A DNA stretch of 64,000 nucleotides from Paraburkholderia caballeronis (GCF_900104845.1 NZ_FNSR01000001.1:1550001-1614000); one strand, 5' to 3'. Shown: positions 17,530-26,575, counted from the stretch's first letter. Program-made: numbers and translations. The notes: generated by a model from the letters alone, not told the origin.

Positions 17530-18675
17530 ATGAACGCAGTGCTTCACAAGCTGAGCCCGATCGGCGCCGCAACCGTCCTTTTTGTAGCGATGACGACGAC
17601 AGCGTTTGCCGATCAGATCGTCAGGATCGGACACTTCGCGCCGTTGACGGGTATGAGCGCGCACGTGGGTAAGGACGACCAGAACGGCGCCCGGCTGGCG
17701 ATAGAGGAAATCAACGCGAAACAGCTTGTCATTGGCGGCCAGAAGGTCACGTTGGAGCTCGATGGCCAGGACGATGCGGCGGACCCGAAGACGGGTACCG
17801 TAGTGGCGCAGAAGATGGTTGATGACGGTGTAGTCGCTGTGATCGGTAGCGATATGTCGAGCACGACCATTCCTGCGGCCCGGATCTTCAGCGATGCAGG
17901 CATCGTGCAGATTTCGCCCGGCGCAACCAATCCGGACTACACGCTGCTCGGTTACAAGACAGCGTTCCGTGTGGTTGGAACGGACGCGCAGCAGGGTCCC
18001 GCACTCGCGGACTATGGCATCAAGGTCCTGAAGGCGAAGACCGTGGCAATCGTGGACGACTCGACTTCCTATGGTCAGGGCCTCGCCAGCCAGTTCGAGA
18101 AGGGTGTGAAAGCACAGGGCGCCACGGTGCTTTCGCACGATGCGACGAACGACAAGGCAGTCGATTTCCGTTCCATCCTCACCCGGATCAAGGGCGAGAA
18201 TCCCGACGTGATCATGTATGGCGGCGAAGACGCGACGGGCGGTCCCTTTGCAAAACAGGCGGCGCAACTTGGCATTCGTGCGCGGATTCTCGCGGGTGAC
18301 GGCGTCTGTACGGAGTCGCTGGCAGAGTTGGCCGGTACGGCCACCGATAACATCGTCTGCTCGGAAGCCGGCATGGCGCTCTCGAAGATGCCGGGTGGCG
18401 CGGTATTTGTCGAGAAGTACAAGAAGCGTTTCCAGCAACCGATCCAGATTTACGCGCCATACTCATACGATGCCGTTTATATCATCGTCGATGCAATGAA
18501 ACGGGCAAACTCGACCAATCCGGCGAAGATCCTGGCTGAGATGCCGTCAACCAACTACAAGGGTGTCATTGGCGACACCACCTTCGATTCGAAGGGGGAT
18601 TTGCAGCACGGCGTGATCTCGGTTTTCTACTACAAGAAAGGCGAGAAGACGCTGATCGACGTTATGAAGATGTAA
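17530..18675 (+). CDS. LIV-type ABC transporter periplasmic binding protein
   Basis: This 381-residue protein has a signal peptide ending TTTAFA (cleavage after about residue 27), then a type I periplasmic-binding fold like LivK/LivJ: IVRIGHFAPLTGMSAHVGKDDQNGARLAIEEIN at the start of the mature protein, and VAVIGSDMSSTTIPAARIFSDAGIVQISPGATNP in the first lobe. Such proteins deliver branched-chain or other amino acids to an inner-membrane ABC importer. No permease or ATPase genes are next to it, so it must use components encoded elsewhere. GGAG at 17519-17522 supports ATG 17530. Given dpaL and the Lrp-type gene next door, its ligand may be an amino acid such as diaminopropionate (inference). 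Confidence 0.88.
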   Translation: MNAVLHKLSPIGAATVLFVAMTTTAFADQIVRIGHFAPLTGMSAHVGKDDQNGARLAIEEINAKQLVIGGQKVTLELDGQDDAADPKTGTVVAQKMVDDGVVAVIGSDMSSTTIPAARIFSDAGIVQISPGATNPDYTLLGYKTAFRVVGTDAQQGPALADYGIKVLKAKTVAIVDDSTSYGQGLASQFEKGVKAQGATVLSHDATNDKAVDFRSILTRIKGENPDVIMYGGEDATGGPFAKQAAQLGIRARILAGDGVCTESLAELAGTATDNIVCSEAGMALSKMPGGAVFVEKYKKRFQQPIQIYAPYSYDAVYIIVDAMKRANSTNPAKILAEMPSTNYKGVIGDTTFDSKGDLQHGVISVFYYKKGEKTLIDVMKM

Positions 18676-18788
18676 GTCGCCGTCCCCTGGCCGCTATTCG
18701 GCTCGGCGGCCGGCATGGCTTGGGACGGGGATCACGCATGGGTTGCGCCGGCGGCGCTCTTTTTCCGCCAGGCGAGGATGCCGCTGGC

Positions 18789-19496
18789 ATGTCCCGAGGG
18801 ACGCCCCCTCGTTCGGGTGCTTTGCATCTGGGTCGACCAGGCTGTCTCACGGGCAGGCAGCATCATCTCGCCGTCGGGAACGACCGCGTGCTGCGGTTTC
18901 CCGCCGCGGTTGCCCCGTTCGGTGCGATGACCGACGCCAGTCCCGCTTCGTTCGACGCGTTGCGCCGGCTGATCGCGGAGCACGGGCCGGTCGCGTTGAC
19001 CACCGCGGACGAACTCGCGGCGCCCGCTGGATGCTCCGTCGTCACGCATGCCACGTTGTTTCAGATGGTGTGGCAGCGCGAACCCGATACGGCACACGCG
19101 TGGGAACACCACGTGCAGCTGAACGAGCGCGACGTGCCGGACATGCTCGCGCTGGCCGCCGCCACGCAACCCGGTCCGTTCGGGCCGCGCACCATCGAAT
19201 TCGGCGCCTACGTCGGCGTGCGCCGGCAACGCTCGCTGGCCGCGATGGCGGGCGAACGCATGAAGGTCGACGGTTATACGGAGATCAGCGCCGTCTGCGT
19301 CGATCCCGCTTTTCGCGGACAAGGTCACGCGACCGGCCTGATGAAGCTGCTGATCGCGGTCCTCTGCGCGCGCGGCGAGATGCCATTTCTGCACGTGCTC
19401 ACGTCGAATCACGGCGCGGTCGCGCGGTATCGGGCGATGGGTTTCGTCGAGCGGCGCGAGATGCATCTGACCGTGCTCGGTGAGAAAGGCGGCTGA
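18789..19496 (+). CDS. GNAT-family N-acetyltransferase (FR47-like)
   Basis: This is a protein of about 235 residues. The C-terminal half is a GNAT fold: EISAVCVDPAFRGQGHATGLM holds the acetyl-CoA loop (RGQGHA), followed by MPFLHVLTSNHGAVARYRAMGFVERREM. The substrate is unknown. The start is uncertain. The segment LTGRQHHLAVGNDRVLRFPAAVAPFGAM, upstream of the ATG at 18927, matches the N-terminal part of FR47-like relatives, so an earlier start is needed; ATG 18789 is chosen, though no good ribosome site precedes it. It appears to be a single-gene unit. Confidence 0.75.
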   Translation: MSRGTPPRSGALHLGRPGCLTGRQHHLAVGNDRVLRFPAAVAPFGAMTDASPASFDALRRLIAEHGPVALTTADELAAPAGCSVVTHATLFQMVWQREPDTAHAWEHHVQLNERDVPDMLALAAATQPGPFGPRTIEFGAYVGVRRQRSLAAMAGERMKVDGYTEISAVCVDPAFRGQGHATGLMKLLIAVLCARGEMPFLHVLTSNHGAVARYRAMGFVERREMHLTVLGEKGG

Positions 19497-19648
19497 ACGG
19501 TGCGTATTGATTTCGCGTAGCAACGCGGCAGGCATTTCGCGCGAGGCGGCCCGGTAGCCGATTTCGTGCGTCCGGCGAATCAACGCGGCTCGCTTGCAGC
19601 CGGTACACTTGCCGGCACGAACACCCGCTGCCCGGAACCTGCCACGCC

Positions 19649-20707
19649 ATGAATCCGCGATTCACCGCCATCTCCGCCGCTCTTGCCGCCGCCGCGCTGT
19701 TCGGCGCGGCGACGCCGCTGGCCAAGCTGCTGCTCGGCTCGCTGTCGCCGTTCATGGTCGCCGGGCTGTTCTACGTCGGCAGCGGCATCGGGCTGGGTAT
19801 CGGCATCGGGATTCGCCGGTTGCGCGCGCCCGGCGCGGAAAGCGGCAACCAGCGGATCAGCCGCGCCGACTGGCCGTGGCTGCTCGGCGCAATCGCGGCG
19901 GGCGGCGTCGCCGGTCCCGCGCTGCTGATGCTCGGCCTGTCGGGCACGCCGGCCGCGACCAGTTCGCTGCTGCTGAACCTCGAAGGCGTGTTGACGGCCG
20001 CGATCGCGTGGGTCGTGTTTCGCGAGAACGTCGATATCCAGGTGTTCGCCGGCATGGCGGCGATCGTCGCCGGCGGCGCGATGCTGTCATGGCATCCCGG
20101 CGAAACCGCGCTGCCGGTCGGTGCGCTGCTGATCGTCGGCGCGTGCCTGTGCTGGGCCATCGACAACAACCTGACGCGCAAGGTGTCGGCCAACGATGCG
20201 ATGGTGGTGGCGTGTCTGAAAGGGCTGATCGCCGGGCCGGTGAATCTGGCGATTGCGTTCTCGACCGGCGGATCGCTGCCGGGCGCGGGAACGGTCGCCG
20301 CGGCGATGGTCACGGGGCTGGCCGGTTACGGCGTGAGCCTCGTGCTGTTCGTGATCGCGCTGCGCCACCTCGGGACGGCGCGCACCGGCGCGTATTTCTC
20401 CATCGCGCCGCTGTTCGGCGTCGCGCTTTCGCTGCTCATCTGGCCGGAACTGCCGCACGCCGCGTTCTGGATCGCCGCCGCGTTGATGGCCGTCGGCATC
20501 TGGCTGCACGTGCGCGAACGGCACGAACACGAACACACGCACGAACCGGTCGAGCATACGCATCGGCATCGGCACGACGAACACCATCGGCACGAACACG
20601 ACTTCCCGTATGCAGGCGACGAACCGCATACGCACCCGCACCGGCATCAGCCGGTCACGCATGCCCATGCGCATTTTCCGGATGTTCATCATCGGCATTC
20701 GCATTAG
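19649..20707 (+). CDS. DMT/EamA-family transporter with His-rich tail
   Basis: This 352-residue inner-membrane protein has ten hydrophobic segments in two EamA repeats (about residues 1-140 and 150-288). It is a drug/metabolite-superfamily exporter with no known substrate. From residue 289 a cytoplasmic tail of about 64 residues is extraordinarily rich in His, with repeats such as HEHEHTHE, HRHRHDEHHRHEHD and HAHAHFPDVHHRHSH. Similar tails occur on some proteobacterial relatives and suggest binding of a transition metal such as nickel, zinc or cobalt. Metal sensing or metal-dependent gating is inference. No strong ribosome site precedes ATG 19649. Confidence 0.85.
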   Translation: MNPRFTAISAALAAAALFGAATPLAKLLLGSLSPFMVAGLFYVGSGIGLGIGIGIRRLRAPGAESGNQRISRADWPWLLGAIAAGGVAGPALLMLGLSGTPAATSSLLLNLEGVLTAAIAWVVFRENVDIQVFAGMAAIVAGGAMLSWHPGETALPVGALLIVGACLCWAIDNNLTRKVSANDAMVVACLKGLIAGPVNLAIAFSTGGSLPGAGTVAAAMVTGLAGYGVSLVLFVIALRHLGTARTGAYFSIAPLFGVALSLLIWPELPHAAFWIAAALMAVGIWLHVRERHEHEHTHEPVEHTHRHRHDEHHRHEHDFPYAGDEPHTHPHRHQPVTHAHAHFPDVHHRHSH

Positions 20708-20758
20708 GGCGGCGTTACCGCCGATGCCGCCGATGCCGCCGATGCACCGGAACCCGTT

Positions 20759-21679
20759 TTAAACGTCGTCGGGCGCGGCCGACGCATGCCGCTCGAAGTG
20801 CTGCACGAGAAAGTCGATGAAGGCCCGCGCGCGGGCGGACTGATTGCGCCGGTTCGCGTAGTACACGAACAGGTCCGCCGACGGCTGCGCGTACTCGGGC
20901 AGCACGACGCGCAGCCGGCCGCTTTCCAGATATTTCGCGAGGTCCCATTCCGAGCGCACCAGAATGCCGTGGCCGTCCAGCGCCCAGCCGAGCACGATGT
21001 CGCCGTCGTTGCTCGACAACGCGCCGCGCACCTTCACGGTCTCGCTGCGCTCGCCGTGCGTGAAGCGCCAGATTCCATACGCGTCGTCGTTCTGGCGATG
21101 GATGATGCAGCTGTGGTTCGCGACGTCGTCCAGACTCTGGGGCATCCCATGTTTTTCCAGGTAGCGCGGCGACGCGCACATGAAGCGCCGGTTCGCCATC
21201 ACGCGGCGCGCGTTGAGCCGCTTGTCCGGCAGCGCGCCGAAGCGGATCGCCAGATCGACGCCCGTTTCGACCAGGTCGATCGGCCGGTCGGTGACGTCGA
21301 GCTGCACCTCGACGTGCGGGTAGCGTTTCGCGAACGCGGAGACGAGCGGGGCGATCGTCGTGCGGCCGAAGCCGAGCGTCGCGTTCACGCGCAGCAGGCC
21401 GCGCGGCACGGAGCGGCTCGACGACACCGCGTCCTCCATCTCCTTGAGCGCGGCGAGAATGCGCGTCGCGTGTTGCAGATAGGTCTCGCCTTCGGCGGTG
21501 AGGCTGATGCGGCGCGTCGTCCGGTTCACGAGCCGCACGCCGAGCCGCGCTTCCATCTGCGAAAGCCGCTTGGTCGCAGCGGGCGGCGTGAGGTCCAGCG
21601 CGCGTGCGACGGCCGCGAGACTGCCGTGCCGCGCGAGCAGCACGATGAATTCAAGCTGGGAGCTGACGTCGGTTTTCAT
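20759..21679 (-). CDS. LysR-family regulator divergent from tarD
   Basis: This 306-residue LysR-type regulator has an N-terminal winged helix-turn-helix (FIVLLARHGSLAAVARALDLTPPAATKRLSQMEARLG, about residues 10-48) and a two-lobed effector domain from about residue 90. The frame is open to 21715, but ATG 21679 (MKTDVSSQLEF) fits family starts. It is divergent from the D-tartrate dehydratase gene with a 123-base intergenic region containing an exact inverted repeat, so it very probably controls that gene, and perhaps itself, in response to tartrate or a related acid (inference from position). Confidence 0.9.
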   Translation of the reverse strand: MKTDVSSQLEFIVLLARHGSLAAVARALDLTPPAATKRLSQMEARLGVRLVNRTTRRISLTAEGETYLQHATRILAALKEMEDAVSSSRSVPRGLLRVNATLGFGRTTIAPLVSAFAKRYPHVEVQLDVTDRPIDLVETGVDLAIRFGALPDKRLNARRVMANRRFMCASPRYLEKHGMPQSLDDVANHSCIIHRQNDDAYGIWRFTHGERSETVKVRGALSSNDGDIVLGWALDGHGILVRSEWDLAKYLESGRLRVVLPEYAQPSADLFVYYANRRNQSARARAFIDFLVQHFERHASAAPDDV

Positions 21680-21692
21680 CGGATGGCATTTA

Positions 21693-21721
21693 CCGAAAGT
21701 TAATAATGAAGTCACTTTCGG
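21693..21721. promoter_or_regulatory. LysR operator candidate, CCGAAAGT-N13-ACTTTCGG
   Basis: Perfect 8-base arms lie between the divergent lysR-type gene and tarD, 13 bases from the regulator start and about 80 from the tarD start. The position is typical of a LysR recognition site. Confidence 0.6.
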
Positions 21722-21802
21722 GCAATCATAGCCGCAGTCGCGACGCGTACGCTGTGCGTCCCGTCAGTTCGCCGGCGCATGCGCGGCACGAAGGAGATCT
21801 CC

Positions 21803-22969
21803 ATGAGAATCGTCGCAATCCGCGAAAAAACCGTTCCGATCAGTTCGCCGATCCGCAACGCCTATATCGACTTCAGCAAGATGACGCTGAGCCTCGTCGC
21901 CGTGGTCACCGACGTGATCCGCGACGGCAGGCCGGTGGTCGGTTACGGCTTCAATTCCAACGGCCGTTACGGGCAGGGCACGCTGATGCGCGAGCGTTTC
22001 ATTCCGCGCGTGCTCGAAGCCGATCCCGCGTCGCTCGTGGACGATGCCGGCGACAATCTCGATCCGCACCGGATCTGGGCGGCGATGTTCCAGAACGAAA
22101 AACCGGGCGGCCACGGCGAGCGTTCCGTCGCGATCGGCACGATCGACATGGCGGTGTGGGATGCGGTCGCGAAGATCGCGGGCAAGCCGCTGTTCCAGTT
22201 GCTCGCGGACCGCTACGGCGACGGCGAGGCGAACCGCCGGATTTTCGTCTACGCAGCGGGCGGCTACTACTATCCGGGCCAGGACCACGGGAAGCTGAAG
22301 GACGAGATGCGCGGTTATCTCGACCGCGGTTATACGGTGGTGAAGAAGAAGATCGGCGGCGCGTCGCTGGACGAGGACCTGCGCCGCATCGATTCGATCC
22401 TCAGCGTGCTCGGCGACGGTCAGAAACTCGCGGTGGACGCGAACGGCCGTTTCGATCTCGACACGGCGATCCGGTATGCAAAGGCGCTGTCGCAATACGA
22501 CCTGTTCTGGTACGAAGAGGCGGGCGATCCGCTCGACTTCGAATTGCAGGCGACGCTGCGCAACTACTACGACAAGCCGATGGCGACCGGCGAGAATCTG
22601 TTCTCGATGCAGGACGCGCGCAACCTGATCCGCTACGGCGGCATGCGCGCGGATCGCGACTGGCTCCAGTTCGACTGCGCGCTCAGTTACGGCCTCGTCG
22701 AATATCTGCGCACGCTCGCGATGCTGCGCCAGCACGGCTGGTCGCCGAGCCGCTGCATTCCGCACGGCGGCCACCAGATGTCGCTGAACATCGCGGCGGG
22801 CCTCGGGCTGGGCGGCAACGAATCGTATCCGGACCTGTTCCAGCCGTACGGCGGTTTCCCCGATGGCGTGAAGGTCGACAACGGCTACATCACGATGCCG
22901 GACCTGCCGGGCATCGGCTTCGAGGGCAAGGCGGACCTGTATGCGGAGATGCGCAAGCTCGTCGCGTAG
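21803..22969 (+). CDS. tarD: D(-)-tartrate dehydratase (enolase superfamily)
   Basis: This 388-residue enolase-superfamily enzyme matches the D-tartrate dehydratase family first described from Bradyrhizobium, which dehydrates D-tartrate to oxaloacetate. The capping domain includes SSPIRNAYIDF and YGFNSNGRYGQG. The barrel holds a catalytic Lys in VVKKKIGGA, metal ligands in VDANGRF, WYEEAGDPLD and ATGENLF, and the catalytic His in CIPHGGHQMSLN. These agree closely with what I remember of the characterised protein. AAGGAGATCTCC before ATG 21803 is a strong ribosome site. No tartrate transporter is adjacent; the divergent LysR gene is the likely regulator. Confidence 0.9.
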   Translation: MRIVAIREKTVPISSPIRNAYIDFSKMTLSLVAVVTDVIRDGRPVVGYGFNSNGRYGQGTLMRERFIPRVLEADPASLVDDAGDNLDPHRIWAAMFQNEKPGGHGERSVAIGTIDMAVWDAVAKIAGKPLFQLLADRYGDGEANRRIFVYAAGGYYYPGQDHGKLKDEMRGYLDRGYTVVKKKIGGASLDEDLRRIDSILSVLGDGQKLAVDANGRFDLDTAIRYAKALSQYDLFWYEEAGDPLDFELQATLRNYYDKPMATGENLFSMQDARNLIRYGGMRADRDWLQFDCALSYGLVEYLRTLAMLRQHGWSPSRCIPHGGHQMSLNIAAGLGLGGNESYPDLFQPYGGFPDGVKVDNGYITMPDLPGIGFEGKADLYAEMRKLVA

Positions 22970-23215
22970 GCGATGAGGTTTCCGTGAGCGGTGTTGGAGC
23001 GCGACGCGTATCCGGGGCCGCGCCGTCCTTTTTTACGCAGGCTTTATTTCTGGTTCGATATCATCGGCTCGTGTGGACGCATCCGCGAGGCAAAGTGCGC
23101 GATCGGTCATCGGAGGCGATCGCAGCGGGTTTTCTTCGCGAGTCGCGCCGTGCGTGTTCCGTTCGCTGACGAAGCGTAGCATCGCACGGATCACGCGCAT
23201 TCAACGAGCCAGGAC

Positions 23216-24064
23216 ATGACGATTCTGACGTCGCTTTCGACTTGGGCGCACCGCCGCCGCGCCGTTGCCCGCGATGCCGCGCCCGAGCGCGGCGTGGTCA
23301 TGCACGTGACGCTGGAGGCGCGTTACGCGGCGTCGCTGCGGCACGCGCTTTCGTGCGACTGCGCGCATGACGCGTGGACCATGCGGATCGCGCCGCTGCC
23401 CGGCACGCAGCAGGTGCGTCTGTCGCTTTATCTGCCGAAGCAGCAGGTCGATACCGCGATGTCGCGCATCGAGGCGTGCGCGCCGTCGGCGGACGTCCAG
23501 CAGATCGTCGAACTGCCGTATGCGCCGACCGATGCGTGGCGCGATCTCGCGAGGGTCCGCGCGAGCGAACTGTCTTTACGCGAGCGTCCGCGGACGCCAT
23601 GGTCGCCGGCGGAACCGGCCGCGTCCCTGCGCGAGTTGTTGACCCGCGAGCGGATCGAGACGGCGCTCGACGTCGCCGGCCGGGACGCGCTGTTCTCGTG
23701 GGCCGCGTCGCGCTTCGCTCGCGATACCGGGCTGCACGCGGCGGATATCGAAGCGGGGCTGCGCGAGCGCGAGCGGTCCGGCTCGACGGCGCTCGGCCAT
23801 GGTTTCGCGATTCCTCACTGCCGGCTGGCGCGGCTGCACGAACCGGTCGCGGCCTACGTGCGTTTCGCGCGGCCCGTGGATCTCGATGCGCCCGATGCGC
23901 AGCCGGTGATCGACGCGGTGATCCTGCTGGTTCCGGCGTGGGCCGGCTCGCTGCATCTGTCGCTGCTCGCGGAAATCGCGCAGCGGTTCTGCGATGCGGA
24001 GTTTCGCGAGCGGTTGCGCGGCTGCGCGACCGGTGGCGCGATCTTCGATTGCCTTCGCGCCTGA
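23216..24064 (+). CDS. PTS EIIA(Ntr)-type domain protein with extra N-terminal domain
   Basis: This is a 282-residue protein. Residues from about 135 onward form a PTS EIIA type 2 domain: LTRERIETALDVAGRDALFSWAA, then GHGFAIPHCR with the phosphorylatable His 201, and a C-terminal LLAEIAQRFCDAEFRERL. The N-terminal 130 residues are not EIIA; VMHVTLEARYAASLRHALS and VRLSLYLPKQQVDTAMSRIEA suggest a small alpha/beta domain, perhaps like the C-terminal domain of MgtC proteins (weak guess). No EIIB, EIIC or HPr is near, so a regulatory rather than transport role is likely, as for PtsN, which is itself a shorter single-domain protein. Downstream lies a 16-base tandem repeat. Confidence 0.75.
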   Translation: MTILTSLSTWAHRRRAVARDAAPERGVVMHVTLEARYAASLRHALSCDCAHDAWTMRIAPLPGTQQVRLSLYLPKQQVDTAMSRIEACAPSADVQQIVELPYAPTDAWRDLARVRASELSLRERPRTPWSPAEPAASLRELLTRERIETALDVAGRDALFSWAASRFARDTGLHAADIEAGLRERERSGSTALGHGFAIPHCRLARLHEPVAAYVRFARPVDLDAPDAQPVIDAVILLVPAWAGSLHLSLLAEIAQRFCDAEFRERLRGCATGGAIFDCLRA

Positions 24065-24073
24065 CGGCTTGAT

Positions 24074-24105
24074 CGGTTGACCATTTGACCGGTTGACCAT
24101 TTGAC
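24074..24105 (+). repeat. two tandem copies of CGGTTGACCATTTGAC
   Basis: A perfect 16-base direct repeat begins ten bases after the stop of the EIIA-fusion gene. The third copy breaks off after CGG. It is a short slippage-type duplication; no function is evident. Confidence 0.8.
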
Positions 24106-24359
24106 CGGCTGGCGCCGACGGCCGGCATCCCGGCCGCCAGCCGCTCGTCGTTATCCGCGACGGCGTTCAAGGCCCGACATGCGACATGAGACGTCTGAGC
24201 ATGTTCCTGAGCCGATCGCGAATGTCCTTCCGGCCGCGCGCGGCTTAAAGTGCAGCCATCGAACCAGCCGGTTCCCAATCGGGCCTGCGGTGCGAGTCCT
24301 CTTCGCGACCTGGCGTATCGGCCGCGCGACTCGCACCGAGACCCCATGGAAGACAGATC

Positions 24360-25751
24360 ATGAAAACCCTGAACGTCGATGTTGCCGTGATCGGTGCGGG
24401 CAGCGCGGGCCTGCCCGCATACCGGGCCGCGAAGGCCGAAGGCGCGCGCGCCGTGCTGATCGAGGGCGGCCCGTACGGGACCACCTGCGCGCGCGTCGGC
24501 TGCATGCCGTCGAAGCTGCTGATCGCAGCCGCCGACGCCGCGCATCACGCGTCGAGCACCGCGCCGTTCGGCGTGTACGTCGACGGCAACGTGCGCATCG
24601 ACGGCCGCGACGTGATGCGCCGCGTGCGCAGCGAGCGCGACCGGTTCGTGGGGTTCGTCGTCGAAGGCGTCGAGCAGATGCCCGCCGAAGACCGGCTGCG
24701 CGGTGATGCGCAATTCGTCGACGACGGTCTGCTTCAGGTCGGGGACGACACGCGCGTTCGCGCGCGCAGCATCGTGATCGCGACGGGCTCGACGCCGGTC
24801 GTGCCCGCGATGTACCGGACGCTCGGCGACCGCGTCGTCGTGAACGACGACGTGTTCGAATGGCAGGATCTGCCGCGCAAGGTCGCCGTGATCGGCGCGG
24901 GCGTGATCGGGCTGGAACTCGGGCAGGCGCTGTCGCGGCTCGGCGTAGCGGTGACGCTGCTCGGCGGCGCGCGCGGCCACGTGGGGCCGTTGAGCGACCC
25001 GGACATCGCCGCGTATGCGCGCGGCGTGTTCGAACAGGCATTCCGCTTCGAGTCGCGCGCGCACGTCGAGGCGGCGACGCGCGTCGGCGACACGGTTCAA
25101 CTGCGGTATCGCCGGGCCGACGGCGACGTGGTCGACGATACGTTCGACTATCTGCTGATCGCGGCGGGCCGCCGCCCGAACGTCGGCCGGCTCGCGCTGC
25201 ACAACACGTCGCTCGCGCTCGATGGCGACGGCGTGCCGGTCTACGACCCGCTCACGCTGCAGGCGGGCGGGCAGCCGGTGTTCATCGCCGGCGACGCGAA
25301 CGGCGTACTGCCGCTGCTGCACGAAGCGGCGGACGAAGGGCGGATGGCCGGCCTCAACGCGGCGCGGTTCCCCGCCGTGCAGCCGCTCGTGCGCCGCGCG
25401 CCGATCTCGGTGGTGTTCACCGATCCGGGCATCGCGATGGTCGGCGCGCGCCACGCGGATCTCGCGCCGGACGCGTATGTCGTCGGCGAGGTCAGCTTCG
25501 AGGACCAGGGCCGCAGCCGCGTGATGCTGAGGAATCGCGGCCTGATGCACGTGTACGCGGACCGCGCGACCCGCCGGTTCGTCGGCGCGGAATGGATCGG
25601 GCCGGATGCGGAGCACATCGCGCATCTGCTCGCGTGGGCGCTGCAAATGAAGCTGACGGTCGACGCCATGCTGGCGATGCCGTTTTATCACCCGGTCGTC
25701 GAGGAGGGCGTGCGCACGGCGCTGCGCAGCGCGGCCGCCAGGCTGGCGTGA
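24360..25751 (+). CDS. dihydrolipoamide dehydrogenase-like flavoprotein disulfide reductase
   Basis: This 463-residue FAD/NAD(P) disulfide oxidoreductase begins with the dinucleotide motif VAVIGAGSAG. The redox disulfide is TTCARVGC (Cys 43 and Cys 48), the second nucleotide motif is VAVIGAGVIGLELGQAL, and the FAD site near the C-terminus is VFIAGDAN. The C-terminal dimer-interface pair appears as YHPVVEEG where lipoamide dehydrogenases usually have HPTxxE; His is kept. It resembles Lpd but is not next to 2-oxoacid dehydrogenase genes, so it may act on another disulfide or quinone. The ATG at 24360 directly follows AGACAGATC, a poor ribosome site. Confidence 0.85.
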   Translation: MKTLNVDVAVIGAGSAGLPAYRAAKAEGARAVLIEGGPYGTTCARVGCMPSKLLIAAADAAHHASSTAPFGVYVDGNVRIDGRDVMRRVRSERDRFVGFVVEGVEQMPAEDRLRGDAQFVDDGLLQVGDDTRVRARSIVIATGSTPVVPAMYRTLGDRVVVNDDVFEWQDLPRKVAVIGAGVIGLELGQALSRLGVAVTLLGGARGHVGPLSDPDIAAYARGVFEQAFRFESRAHVEAATRVGDTVQLRYRRADGDVVDDTFDYLLIAAGRRPNVGRLALHNTSLALDGDGVPVYDPLTLQAGGQPVFIAGDANGVLPLLHEAADEGRMAGLNAARFPAVQPLVRRAPISVVFTDPGIAMVGARHADLAPDAYVVGEVSFEDQGRSRVMLRNRGLMHVYADRATRRFVGAEWIGPDAEHIAHLLAWALQMKLTVDAMLAMPFYHPVVEEGVRTALRSAAARLA

Positions 25752-25833
25752 GCCGTTCGCGGCTGCGATCGGGCGCCCGGCCTCGCCGGCCGGTTCGATC
25801 CGCGGCCGGGTGCTTCTCCTCGTTTTTCTCACC

Positions 25834-25850
25834 GTTCTCGTAACGAGAAC
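25834..25850. promoter_or_regulatory. GTTCTCGT-A-ACGAGAAC palindrome upstream of the GST gene
   Basis: This perfect 17-base palindrome lies 108 bases before the GST start. It contains T-N11-A, as in LysR-type boxes; the LysR gene at 28846 is a candidate binder. There is no T-run after it, so it is not a classical terminator of the preceding gene. Confidence 0.5.
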
Positions 25851-25957
25851 AATGAATTCGCGCCGCGGCCGATTCCGCGGCGCGCGCGGCGTTCCTAGAC
25901 TTGGGTCCCAGATGACGTGGATTCCCCACCGACCCTTCGACCCAAGGAAAAATCGCC

Positions 25958-26575
25958 ATGAAGCTCTACCATCACCCGCTGTCCGGCCACTCGCATCGCG
26001 CGCACCTGTTCCTGTCGCTGCTCGGCATCGAGCACGAGCTGATCGAAGTCGATCTGGCCGCGGCCGCGCACAAGGCGCCCGAGTTCCTGAAGCTGAACCG
26101 CTTCGGCCAGGTGCCGGTGCTGATCGACGGCGACGTCGCGATTCCGGATTCGAACGCGATCCTCGTCTACGTGGCGCGCAAGTTCGGCAAGACCGACTGG
26201 CTGCCGCAGACGCCGGCGCTCGAAGCGGCCGTGCAGCGCTGGCTGTCGGTCGCCGCCGGGGAGATCGCATACGGCCCGGCGGCCGCGCGGCTCATCACCG
26301 TGTTCGGCGCGAAGTTCAACGCCGAGGAAACGATCGCCCGCGCGCACCGGATCATCAAGCTGATCGACGACGAACTGGCCGGCCGCGAGTTCCTCGTGCT
26401 GTCCCACCCGACCATCGCGGACGTCGCGCTGTACAGCTACATCGCGCGCGCGCCGGAAGGCAACGTCGATCTGTCGTTCTATCCGAACGTCGACGCGTGG
26501 CTGCGCCGCATCGAGGCGCTGCCGGGTTTCGTCGCGTTCCGCAAGACGCCGGCCGGCCTCACGGCCGGACACTGA
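25958..26575 (+). CDS. glutathione S-transferase family protein
   Basis: This 205-residue protein has the canonical two-domain GST architecture: an N-terminal thioredoxin-like domain ([23 protein letters not shown] at residues 1-23, with the cis-proline segment GQVPVL and the glutathione-binding PDSNAI near residue 66) and a helical C-terminal domain with [12 protein letters not shown]. It conjugates or reduces small electrophiles with glutathione in the cytosol. AAGGAAA 10-16 bases before ATG 25958 serves as ribosome site. It is 63 bases upstream of the PNPOx/reductase fusion gene, on the same strand, and probably in one transcript preceded by the palindrome at 25834-25850. Confidence 0.9.
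   Translation: MKLYHHPLSGHSHRAHLFLSLLGIEHELIEVDLAAAAHKAPEFLKLNRFGQVPVLIDGDVAIPDSNAILVYVARKFGKTDWLPQTPALEAAVQRWLSVAAGEIAYGPAAARLITVFGAKFNAEETIARAHRIIKLIDDELAGREFLVLSHPTIADVALYSYIARAPEGNVDLSFYPNVDAWLRRIEALPGFVAFRKTPAGLTAGH

Noticed and set aside
25834..25850. palindrome as a terminator of the flavoprotein gene
   Set aside because: No T-run follows and it lies 83 bases after the stop and 108 bases before the next start, so an operator is more likely.
23298..26270. 990-codon minus-strand open frame
   Set aside because: It lies opposite three well-supported + genes, its product is rich in Arg, Ala and Pro, and it has no domain. It is an antisense shadow of GC-rich codons.
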